Assembly: GCA_004561555.1 (NCBI GenBank)
Contig: SFVH01000001.1
Span: 1 to 64,000 of the forward strand
Length of the DNA: 64,000 nucleotides
Direction of reading: 5' to 3'
Source: a bacterium
Lineage (GTDB): Bacteria > Bacteroidota > Bacteroidia > Bacteroidales > Muribaculaceae
Shown in pieces: positions 8,306 through 16,068 of this stretch. A program made the position numbers and the translations under genes. The notes beneath the pieces were generated by a model. That model was not told the DNA's origin. It made no database searches and saw only the letters and a list, made by a program, of their open reading frames with translations. Positions within the stretch are counted from its first letter, which is position 1, and each line of letters starts with the position of its first letter.

Positions 8306-10447
8306 TTATTTTACAACCAACTTGGAAGTGTAGCGTGTTTGATTGCCTGTAACGGTGACGATATAAGTACCGGAAGCGAGACAATTGGAGAAGTCACATT
8401 CGATAGTATCCATAGTGTTTTCAACGTGTTTTGAAGCCACTACAGCACCATTGAGGTTGCAGACAGTGATGGTTACAGACGGCTCGCTCGGAGCAAACAC
8501 TGAGAAGCGACCGTTGCTCGGATTAGGATAAATCATCAACGGACGACGCGCTCCCAGCTCGCAACGCACCGACGACTTGCGCAACACTTCAAGCAAACCA
8601 TTGTAGGAATCGATTTTGCCATAACCCACCTTATTAGGGTCGGTACTTGCTATGGCATTGTCAATCACACAAGTGGCGGCAAGCACCTCCTTGACATCTT
8701 CGGGCGACATCAACGGGTCGGCCTGCATCCAAGCGGCAATGATGCCGGCAGCTGCCGGTGTTGCCATTGACGTACCTGCCATTGCGCCCCACTTGTAGGT
8801 TCTGCCATTGACAGTGGCAGAAGCCGCCGACGAACTTGAGCTTTTATCATATGAGTTAAGGGCTGAAATGAGCGATTCTCCAGGTGCGAGCACTTGCGGT
8901 GCTTGGCGACCATCGATGGTGGGTCCGTAGCTTGAGAACGAGGACACCTCACCGACCTCTGAGCCGCTACTATAGCGAGTGACAAAAGAGCCTACTGAAA
9001 TAGAGCGATAACCGCAAGCCATAGAGTTGATAGAGTAGTTGCTGTCGCCGGCGGTAAAGCCTTTGACACCTAAATTTTCGAGCCAAGAATAAGTATCTGT
9101 CCAAACATGCACATCAGAGCCTTGTGGTGCATCGATGGTCATACAAAGGTAATATGACGAAGATTTGAGTGAACCATCAATAATTACACTCACATTGCTC
9201 CACCCTGTTTCTTCATTGTAATCATAGTTGAGGACAAGTGTACCTGAGAAATAATTGCCCAACGATGCTTTTACATAATCTTTTGACTTGCTACAAGTGG
9301 AGGAAGTGGCATAGACGGTATTACCCGACTTGTTGACCACGGAGAATGTCACCTGCAAACCGTCGTTGCTGTAATCCCACACATCGAGATAACTATCGAT
9401 GGAGGTAGTTTCATAATAATCGGTGACAAAAGTCTTGACAGGCTCACCGTCAGCAAAATTGCTTTGCAAGTGGAGCTTGTCGCCACCTTCATTGCCGGCA
9501 GCAATCACCACAATCTTTCCGGGTCCCGACAATTGGTCTATCATATATGCATCGATAAGCGAGCTGTCGTGAGATCCGAGATTATCGCCGAGACTTACAC
9601 TCATCACTACAGGCTGATTGCGGCGTGTACCCTCGTCGAAAGCATAAGCGATGCCATTGACAATGTTCACGGTGGTCAAATCTGCGGTGGCGCAACTATA
9701 AAGGTCGGCTTTTTGAGCAAATCCGGAATAGTTGTTGCCACTGTAATAGCCGCCGAGAGTGCCGAGAGTGTGGCTGCCATGGCTTTCCGAAGAATAGTCG
9801 GTGGTCAGCGACTTGATAGCACTGTTGGTAAGAAAAAACGAACCCGGGAGCGTTGATTCATTAAAAGTGCCGGAACTATAATCAAAACATCTTCCGCTGA
9901 GCTTCTCGCCGTTGTTGTTGGATGGCAGATATGCGGCGATAAAGCGGGTGGTACCGTCGCTTTTCTTAAAAGCAGGGTGGTTGAAGTCCACTCCGGTATC
10001 GACATTACCGACAATAACCCCCGAACCGTCGTAGTTGGTCGACAACTCACCGTTATTACCGCTAAGGGTAAGATTATGATTGGTAGCTGAGCGAGCCTTA
10101 TCATTCTTCAGACGCACTCGACGCGCCACATCGATAAGACGCACATTATCAACGGCCTCTACCGCTTCCACAGCATCCAAAGGTATTTGAGCCGTGATAT
10201 ATTTGTCGGTAACGACACCGATTATAGCCCCTGCCGCTTGCAGAGCATCGAGCTGCGAAGCGTCAGCCACTTCAATAAACACATCGATATATTGGCGGTT
10301 ATCAAGATTTCTTAAAGGCACGCGTCGGTCAATATTTTCAATCTTTTCCGACAATACGGCACGAGAATAGGCTGAGAGTTTGCTTTGTGAGAATGCTGAC
10401 AACGACAGTAGCATCCCTCCGACTACCAAGAAGTATATTTTCTTCAT
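8306..10447 (-). CDS. Secreted S8 subtilisin-like serine protease with T9SS-type sorting domain
   Basis: 713 residues from the ATG at 10447, which gives a proper signal peptide ending near residue 20. Residues 50-110 resemble an inhibitor-I9-like propeptide. The triad is visible: Asp150 in VGNVDTGVDFNHP, His223 in SHGSHT and Ser560 in GTSMATPAAAG, with Asn319 (AAGNEGG) as oxyanion residue. About 150 residues between the oxyanion Asn and the Ser block form an inserted beta-rich domain. The C-terminus (MIYPNPSNGRF to TSKLVVK) is a type-A T9SS sorting domain, so the protease should be exported to the cell surface or released. It lies downstream of two other sorting-domain genes on the same strand but behind a terminator and with its own promoter. 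Substrate unknown. Confidence 0.93.
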   Translation of the reverse strand: MKKIYFLVVGGMLLSLSAFSQSKLSAYSRAVLSEKIENIDRRVPLRNLDNRQYIDVFIEVADASQLDALQAAGAIIGVVTDKYITAQIPLDAVEAVEAVDNVRLIDVARRVRLKNDKARSATNHNLTLSGNNGELSTNYDGSGVIVGNVDTGVDFNHPAFKKSDGTTRFIAAYLPSNNNGEKLSGRCFDYSSGTFNESTLPGSFFLTNSAIKSLTTDYSSESHGSHTLGTLGGYYSGNNYSGFAQKADLYSCATADLTTVNIVNGIAYAFDEGTRRNQPVVMSVSLGDNLGSHDSSLIDAYMIDQLSGPGKIVVIAAGNEGGDKLHLQSNFADGEPVKTFVTDYYETTSIDSYLDVWDYSNDGLQVTFSVVNKSGNTVYATSSTCSKSKDYVKASLGNYFSGTLVLNYDYNEETGWSNVSVIIDGSLKSSSYYLCMTIDAPQGSDVHVWTDTYSWLENLGVKGFTAGDSNYSINSMACGYRSISVGSFVTRYSSGSEVGEVSSFSSYGPTIDGRQAPQVLAPGESLISALNSYDKSSSSSAASATVNGRTYKWGAMAGTSMATPAAAGIIAAWMQADPLMSPEDVKEVLAATCVIDNAIASTDPNKVGYGKIDSYNGLLEVLRKSSVRCELGARRPLMIYPNPSNGRFSVFAPSEPSVTITVCNLNGAVVASKHVENTMDTIECDFSNCLASGTYIVTVTGNQTRYTSKLVVK

Positions 10448-10465
10448 AATTACATTTGTTTTCGG

Positions 10466-10473
10466 CAAAAATA
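10466..10473 (-). promoter_or_regulatory. -7 element TATTTTTG of the S8 protease gene
   Basis: On the reverse strand TATTTTTG lies 19 bases before the start codon, with TTTG about 18 bases further upstream. It falls between the gene and the terminator of the preceding gene. Confidence 0.5.
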
Positions 10474-10505
10474 TAAATTTTATTTCACAATCAAAAAAAA
10501 ATATA

Positions 10506-10540
10506 CAAAAAGGGCAGACATTCATCGCGAAGTCTGCCCC
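10506..10540 (-). terminator. Intrinsic terminator after the SusE/F-like gene ending at 10566
   Basis: On the reverse strand GGGCAGAC and GTCTGCCC form an 8-bp stem (10512-10519 with 10532-10539), followed by TTTTTG. It separates this gene from the protease gene. Confidence 0.8.
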
Positions 10541-10565
10541 AAAAGATTAATCTTTATCCAAACTA

Positions 10566-12173
10566 TTATTTCACTATTACCTTTACAGTCTTATTGTCGA
10601 TACGCACCAAGTAAAGTCCGGCAGGTACATTCACAGCGTTGGCATTAGCAGCCACGAGAGCTCCACCTACAGTGTAAACGGCAGATGATTGAGCGCCTGC
10701 GATGCGGATGGTCTTTCCGTCAGCCCAAGCCTTAGCATTGCTTGCTACAGAGATACCTTCTACCGATGATTTTGCAACGTCGGCAGCTTTCACCACTCCG
10801 GTGAAGATGTTGAAAGTGATGTTGTAGGTAGCGGCGGGCAATGTCATTTTGCCTTTCGGACCTTTTACAAAAGTGGCTGTAGCAACTGAGTTATCTGTGT
10901 TCCAAGAAGGGGTGTAGTCCTCATCGTTGTTGCCGCAACCCCAAGAGCAAGTTTCATAGTTGTCGGCCTTGCCGTCGTAGATGCGGAAGCTGTTGTTGCC
11001 ATCATTCACTTCAACATTGTTGATAGCATATTCGCCAAACACACCTTCCACCGGAGTCATCACCTTAGAGAAGTTGTCAGTGCTCCATTCGCCGAAGCCC
11101 ATGATATACATTTCTTCAGGCATAGAAGTAAGGAGCAAGCCGCGGAGGGAGGCATCAACGTCGTTGAAAGGAGCAAAATAGATTTTCTCTGTAGTAGGAG
11201 CGCCATCACCGAAGTTGATATCACCGTTGTCTTGATAGTTATGGATTTTCAGCACCGGCACATTACCCCAAGCGAAGCCGAAGTTGTAGCGTCCGGTCCA
11301 ATCAGCATCAGCCACTTTGAAGTTGCCTGACAATTGAGTAGGCTCAGCAAATGCCAATTCATAAGCATAAGGAGAAGAAGCGCAAACATTAAATTTATAT
11401 GCTTCATCAGTACCCCAGCTGCCAAAGTTCTCGCCTTTAAGATAGAGCTGAGGAGTGAAGACTGTAGCCTCTGAAGTGACCGCATTAAAGGTCACAGTGA
11501 GGATAGGTGCAGTGGCGTCGATATAGAAGTTTTTGCTTTCAGTGGAAGTGAGTGCCAAAGGGGTATCAAACGATAATGGTTGTTTTTCTGCTGAACCGCC
11601 CCATTCTACCGACCAGTCGCCGGAGGCGAGTTTAATGCCTTCAGAATCTTCACCCGTCAATTTACCGTTGGCAGTGAAATTGTACACAAACACACCGTTG
11701 CCTTCATAGTTCATCTTTGCATTATCGGGAGCTCCCCAACCATTGAAACCACCGCGAACATAGAGGTTGTAGTATTTCGACACTACAACTAATTTTTTGT
11801 CGGCAGCAACATAGAAGATGTCAAAAAAGCGGTTACCGTCAATCGACTCGTCAAGACGAATCACGCCGGTTGCTTTTGCATTGACAAGATTAGCCGGATA
11901 GGTAGTCTTGAGCGTTATGCCATCAGTATTTTCCACACCGAGCATACCGGCATTATCAGCAATGTTGGTGTCTTGGATTTTAAATGCACCAAGTTTAACA
12001 CCTTCATCGAGCGAGAGCCACAAGGTATAGACACCGTCGCCGTCACCGTCAGTGAGTTCGAAGCCTTCAGTTGCTGCCGGATTCCATGAGTTGATATCGC
12101 CGGCAAGATAAATGTTGGCATTGGCTGCCATTGTGCAGCCTGCTGCCATCAAAAGGGTTAATAATTTTTTCAT
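10566..12173 (-). CDS. T9SS-sorted SusE/SusF-like multi-module glycan-binding candidate (paralogue B)
   Basis: 535 residues. A signal peptide ends near residue 20 (ANANIYLAG). Four successive beta-sandwich-like modules start at about 20, 132, 238 and 350, with openings such as IYLAGDINSWNP, LYVRGGFNGW, LYLKGENFGSWG and MYIMGFGEWS. These resemble the Trp-bearing openings of SusE/SusF starch-binding modules and CBM48-type folds. The last 65 residues (KTIRIAG to KTVKVIVK) form a T9SS-like sorting domain, so it would reach the surface by T9SS and not as a lipoprotein. It is a paralogue of the next upstream gene, module for module. Both diverge from a SusR-like regulator and its starch-type operon, which suggests a shared substrate. 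Binding of alpha-glucan is inference. Confidence 0.75.
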   Translation of the reverse strand: MKKLLTLLMAAGCTMAANANIYLAGDINSWNPAATEGFELTDGDGDGVYTLWLSLDEGVKLGAFKIQDTNIADNAGMLGVENTDGITLKTTYPANLVNAKATGVIRLDESIDGNRFFDIFYVAADKKLVVVSKYYNLYVRGGFNGWGAPDNAKMNYEGNGVFVYNFTANGKLTGEDSEGIKLASGDWSVEWGGSAEKQPLSFDTPLALTSTESKNFYIDATAPILTVTFNAVTSEATVFTPQLYLKGENFGSWGTDEAYKFNVCASSPYAYELAFAEPTQLSGNFKVADADWTGRYNFGFAWGNVPVLKIHNYQDNGDINFGDGAPTTEKIYFAPFNDVDASLRGLLLTSMPEEMYIMGFGEWSTDNFSKVMTPVEGVFGEYAINNVEVNDGNNSFRIYDGKADNYETCSWGCGNNDEDYTPSWNTDNSVATATFVKGPKGKMTLPAATYNITFNIFTGVVKAADVAKSSVEGISVASNAKAWADGKTIRIAGAQSSAVYTVGGALVAANANAVNVPAGLYLVRIDNKTVKVIVK

Positions 12174-12211
12174 TGTAGTTATATTTTTAAAAATTCATTG
12201 ATTCTTTGATA

Positions 12212-12246
12212 AAAGGAGTCCGCACCACAGACTTGCGGACCCCTTT
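12212..12246 (-). terminator. Hairpin terminator after the gene ending at 12270
   Basis: AAAGG-GTCCGCA pairs with TGCGGAC-CCTTT across one A/C mismatch, leaving a 9-base loop, and the reverse strand ends in a short T run. It lies between the two SusE/F-like paralogues, so each can be a separate transcript. Confidence 0.7.
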
Positions 12247-12269
12247 CGTGAGGTCCCGACATCACGTCG

Positions 12270-13958
12270 TTATCTCACAACAACTTTGATTACCTTATTG
12301 TCTGCTTTAATTAAATAAATACCTCTTGTTGTTGCATATTCGTTGACGTTGCGAGCAAGCAGAACACCACTCACACCGTAGATTTCAGTTTCTGTTGCGC
12401 CATAGATGCGTATTACATTGCCGATAGTCGAGACCTTTACGGAGTTATCAGCCACCTCATCCGTGCCACTTAAGTTCTCAGAGTTAGCACCATTGCTATT
12501 AGCCTTATCTTCATTCACCACCAAGATTTCACCATTGAAGATATTGAAGGTAATGGCATATTTCCCGGTAGGCACTTTCATATTACCAGCGTCTCCCTTG
12601 TGGAAGGTGGCTACGCGCTTATACTCCCTATCTTCATCGAGGTCGCTCACATCGTTGTTGTCGCTCTTATAGCCCCAAGAAGTGATATTCCATTGTTCGT
12701 TTTCACTTGGAGCATTGGCATCGCAGATGCGGAACACTGAAGCCTCGTCGTTATTCACTTCCACTCCACTTATGTGATAAACGCCATCGCGTGTGAATTT
12801 ATCCAACTTTTTCGACATATTTTGGGGAGTCCATTCACCCAATCCTAAGATGTAAAGATTGTCGGGAAGCCCGGCATAGATATTGCCGGCAAGGACACCA
12901 TCGGCATCATAGAACGGAGCAAAATATACCACATCGGTAGTGACACTCTCATTAAAGGCGAAATCACCGTATTGTTGAGCACTTTGCAATTTCAGCACTT
13001 TACCCGAGCCATAAGCCGAACCGAAGTTTAATGTGCCATCCCAGTTACCGGCGGCATTTCCTGAAGCTACCTTCATATTGCTTGTGAGCTGACGTTGTTC
13101 GCCGAAACGAAGCACAAACACACCTTCTTGACCTTCATACGGCTTAAAGCGATTGGCGTCACGACAAGAATAGTCGCCGTCCATCCCACGAAGATAGAAC
13201 ACCGGTGTAGCCTCTGCCTTGATAGTTTTTTCTACGGCATCAAAGGTGATAGTCACACCATTTAAGTCGTAGACAGGAAAACTTACATATCCGTTGCCTC
13301 CCCCATGGTAAATGGCGGAAGCCGCCTTCTTATCGTAAGGAGTGGAAAGGCTGAATTCGCTACCGGTACCAAAATAGTTATCCCAGCTACCACCATAACC
13401 GCCGGAAATCTTAAAGCCCGAGCCGCTATCACCGTCTATCTTTACCAAATTCTGCTTGGCAAATTGGCTGGGGATAGTAATGGTGTATTTACCGGAAAGC
13501 GGAGTATAAGTCATTTTCAGATTGTCATCCATACCCCAATTGTCCTTACAACGGAGATACATAGGATAGTCGTAGACCACCATAGTGATTTTCTTCTCAT
13601 CAGTGCGATTGTCAAAGAAGAAATCAGCATGTTTCACAGATTTCTCAGGGTCGATTGAATAAATGTTATCCTTTCCATCGGTGATTTTTATGGTTTCACC
13701 CGAACGAATGCCACAATCATTACCAATGCGCTTGCTTTGGTCGGAATCCCACACAGAGAATTTCTCCAAATATCCGTTATCAAGATTGAGCGTATAAGTA
13801 AAGATACCATCCCCATCTTCATCAACAAACAGACAATCTTTAAGATCATTATTCGATGAAGAACCGTTGTTGTATGTACCGGAAAGGTAGAAAGCAGCAT
13901 TGGAAGGCAACACAGCTGCTACAAAAGTAGCAAAGAGAAGCAATTTCCGTTTCATCAT
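12270..13958 (-). CDS. T9SS-sorted SusE/SusF-like multi-module glycan-binding candidate (paralogue A)
   Basis: 562 residues with signal peptide (PSNAAFYLSG). It has the same four-module plan as the neighbouring gene: AFYLSGTYNNG, MYLRCKDNWGMDD, VFYLRGMDGDYS and LYILGLGEWTPQN open the modules. Modules 3 and 4 align closely with the paralogue (both have VYFAPFYDADG or IYFAPFNDVDA, and YI-LG or MG-GEW). A T9SS-like sorting domain ends the protein (NVIRIYGATETEIYGVSG to KVIKVVVR). Acidic DEDGDGIFTYTL-type stretches in module 1 may bind calcium. It has a strong promoter of its own, divergent from the SusR-like regulator gene. It is probably a surface glycan-binding protein; no catalytic motif was found. 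Confidence 0.75.
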   Translation of the reverse strand: MMKRKLLLFATFVAAVLPSNAAFYLSGTYNNGSSSNNDLKDCLFVDEDGDGIFTYTLNLDNGYLEKFSVWDSDQSKRIGNDCGIRSGETIKITDGKDNIYSIDPEKSVKHADFFFDNRTDEKKITMVVYDYPMYLRCKDNWGMDDNLKMTYTPLSGKYTITIPSQFAKQNLVKIDGDSGSGFKISGGYGGSWDNYFGTGSEFSLSTPYDKKAASAIYHGGGNGYVSFPVYDLNGVTITFDAVEKTIKAEATPVFYLRGMDGDYSCRDANRFKPYEGQEGVFVLRFGEQRQLTSNMKVASGNAAGNWDGTLNFGSAYGSGKVLKLQSAQQYGDFAFNESVTTDVVYFAPFYDADGVLAGNIYAGLPDNLYILGLGEWTPQNMSKKLDKFTRDGVYHISGVEVNNDEASVFRICDANAPSENEQWNITSWGYKSDNNDVSDLDEDREYKRVATFHKGDAGNMKVPTGKYAITFNIFNGEILVVNEDKANSNGANSENLSGTDEVADNSVKVSTIGNVIRIYGATETEIYGVSGVLLARNVNEYATTRGIYLIKADNKVIKVVVR

Positions 13959-14023
13959 TTCTTAAATTTTAAGCGTTACTGTTTTTTTGGTTTGTAAAGC
14001 AATTCAAAACAAATTTCCGAGTG

Positions 14024-14054
14024 CAAAATTATCACAAGCAAATCAACTCGTCAA
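14024..14054 (-). promoter_or_regulatory. Full -33/-7 promoter of the SusE/F-like gene at 13958
   Basis: On the reverse strand TTG (14052-14054) and TAATTTTG (14024-14031) are separated by exactly 20 bases, the Bacteroidetes optimum. The leader is about 60 bases. Confidence 0.65.
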
Positions 14055-14158
14055 TACCAAAAAATTTTATCCAAATAGATATAAATGTTATATAATTAAA
14101 TTTCAGCTATTTAAGCAAATATTATAGTCCAAAAATACAAATTAACTTCGCAAAATAT

Positions 14159-14189
14159 TTGCAATACCGACATCAAATAATTACTTTTG
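14159..14189 (+). promoter_or_regulatory. Full -33/-7 promoter of the SusR-like gene
   Basis: TTG at 14159-14161 and TACTTTTG at 14182-14189 have a 20-base spacer. Transcription would begin about 20 bases before the ATG at 14217. Confidence 0.7.
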
Positions 14190-14216
14190 TGATAGTGAAT
14201 ATTTAAACGAAATGAT

Positions 14217-15863
14217 ATGAAATGTCTCCCTATAATTTTCACCCTTTGCGGTCTATGTTTTTTCATAAATATGTCGGCAGCGACAATGCCCACCCTGGAA
14301 GACCTCGACTCAGTGCTCAACAACGAAGCATTCTATTCTCACCTTCATGAGCGCAAAATAGCCGACACCAAGCTTGCTATTGCCAACGCCATCGACGACG
14401 AAAAACGCTACAAAGAGACTGAAATTCTCTACCATCAATATTCCAGTTATCGGATGGATTCTGCACTTCATTATGCCCACAAACTTATTTCGATAGCTCG
14501 GAAAATGAATAGCGACCTTAACACTCAGCGTGCAAAGTTTCTACTGGCAAGCACATACATCAATTTCGGCATGTATAATGAAGCACAAGAGATAGTGAAT
14601 GCCACCAACCGCAGCACTATTGATGCCGACGAAGAATTAAGGGCGAACTACTACTACGTCAACAACACACTCTATGATGCAATGCAACACTTCGTGGCTG
14701 ACGACACCGTGGCAGACTATTACCACTCGCGAGCACTATGCTACAAAGACTCCATCCTACAGCTACGCCCGGATGCCATACTCATCAAAGCAGACTTGTT
14801 GTTGCAAAGACATCAACAACAAGAGGCTCTCAATCTACTACTCGAAACCTACGATGACAAAAACGTCGACGACAGATTCCGTGCATATCTTGCTTACGCA
14901 ATCTCCGACATCTACCGACACATCGGCAACACCAAGATGGAAAAGCAATATCTCATCGTGTCGGCTATCAGCGACATTAAGTCGGCAGTAAAAGAATATA
15001 TCTCACTTCGCCGGCTCGCAACATTATTATATAAAGAAGGCGACATAGCCCGAGCACATCGCTACACCACCAAAGCTCTCGACGATGCTCTCTTCAGCAA
15101 CGCTCGACTGCGCACTATTGAGACTTCGCAGACACTGCCGGTGATAACCACCGCCTATCAAGACATGGTCAATCGCAAACAAAAACAAATCCAATATGCC
15201 CTTATCGGCATTTCAGTCCTATTACTTCTGGTGGGGGTAATGTTTCTTTATGTACGACGCCAAAACCGACGCTTGCGATTGGCAAAAGCTGACCTATCTC
15301 TTGCCAACGAAGGACTCTCCTCGCTCAATAAACAGCTGAAGGACAGCAACAACAACCTCTCCGAAGTCAATCGCTCGCTATCTGAGTCAAACAACATCAA
15401 AGAAACATATATCGTGAAATTTATGACCGAATGTTCGGCATATATCGACAAACTTGACCGCTATCGCACTCGACTCAACAAAAAAGCCATCTCCGGCGAC
15501 ATGAAAAGCCTGATAAAAGACCTCAAAGAAGGCTCGTTTATCGAAAAAGAAATAGAGTCGTTTCAAAATTCTTTTGACGGCACATTCCTTGAGCTGTTTC
15601 CCAACTTTGTTGAAGACTTCAATAAGCTGTTTCATGAAAACGACCAAATAAATATCAAACACGAAGGACGGCTCAACACCACACTGCGCATTTTTGCCCT
15701 CTATCGTCTGGGCATCACCGACAACGAGCACATCTCCACCTTCTTGCGATGCTCGATGGCAACCATCTATGCCTATCGGTCGCGAATGCGCCAAAAAGCC
15801 ATCTCTCCCGAAAGTTTCGAAGATGATGTAATGGCGATTCAGAGCAATGCTTTATTTGTATAA
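14217..15863 (+). CDS. susR: SusR-like membrane-anchored transcriptional activator (DUF6377-type)
   Basis: 548 residues with signal or anchor at the N-terminus, then a helical TPR-like periplasmic region (about 30-310; MDSALHYAHKLISIARKMNS). One transmembrane helix at about 324-346 (YALIGISVLLLLVGVMFLYV) is followed by a coiled coil with repeated N-x-S-L-S-E heptads. The C-terminal DNA-binding region holds a helix-turn-helix-like stretch (LGITDNEHISTFLRCSMATIYAYRSRMRQ). Length and plan match SusR, the maltose-responsive activator of the Bacteroides starch locus. It lies directly upstream of susC-susD-susE and a GH97 gene on the same strand, the classical arrangement. The symbol is given by architecture and context; the inducer here may differ from maltose. 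Confidence 0.85.
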   Translation: MKCLPIIFTLCGLCFFINMSAATMPTLEDLDSVLNNEAFYSHLHERKIADTKLAIANAIDDEKRYKETEILYHQYSSYRMDSALHYAHKLISIARKMNSDLNTQRAKFLLASTYINFGMYNEAQEIVNATNRSTIDADEELRANYYYVNNTLYDAMQHFVADDTVADYYHSRALCYKDSILQLRPDAILIKADLLLQRHQQQEALNLLLETYDDKNVDDRFRAYLAYAISDIYRHIGNTKMEKQYLIVSAISDIKSAVKEYISLRRLATLLYKEGDIARAHRYTTKALDDALFSNARLRTIETSQTLPVITTAYQDMVNRKQKQIQYALIGISVLLLLVGVMFLYVRRQNRRLRLAKADLSLANEGLSSLNKQLKDSNNNLSEVNRSLSESNNIKETYIVKFMTECSAYIDKLDRYRTRLNKKAISGDMKSLIKDLKEGSFIEKEIESFQNSFDGTFLELFPNFVEDFNKLFHENDQINIKHEGRLNTTLRIFALYRLGITDNEHISTFLRCSMATIYAYRSRMRQKAISPESFEDDVMAIQSNALFV

Positions 15864-15942
15864 ATCGGCAATAAAAAATACGTTACTTTTCTGTCTTTCA
15901 ATGAAATACTATTTATATTGACTTATATAAAATTGTTGGGTA

Positions 15943-15973
15943 TTGACATAGTTGAATTTTATATTGAATTTTG
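15943..15973 (+). promoter_or_regulatory. Promoter of the susC-susD-susE-GH27-GH97 operon
   Basis: TTG at 15943-15945, a 20-base spacer, and GAATTTTG at 15966-15973, which differs from TAnnTTTG at its first base. A weakened -7 is plausible for an operon that depends on an activator. A TACGTT copy lies at 15879. Confidence 0.5.
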
Positions 15974-16068
15974 CATTGTCGGAAATAACCGACAAAAGCA
16001 AACTAAAAACAAACTTCCTTAAAATTTAACTAACTAAATTACTAACAAACAAAACATCACCCTTTCTT

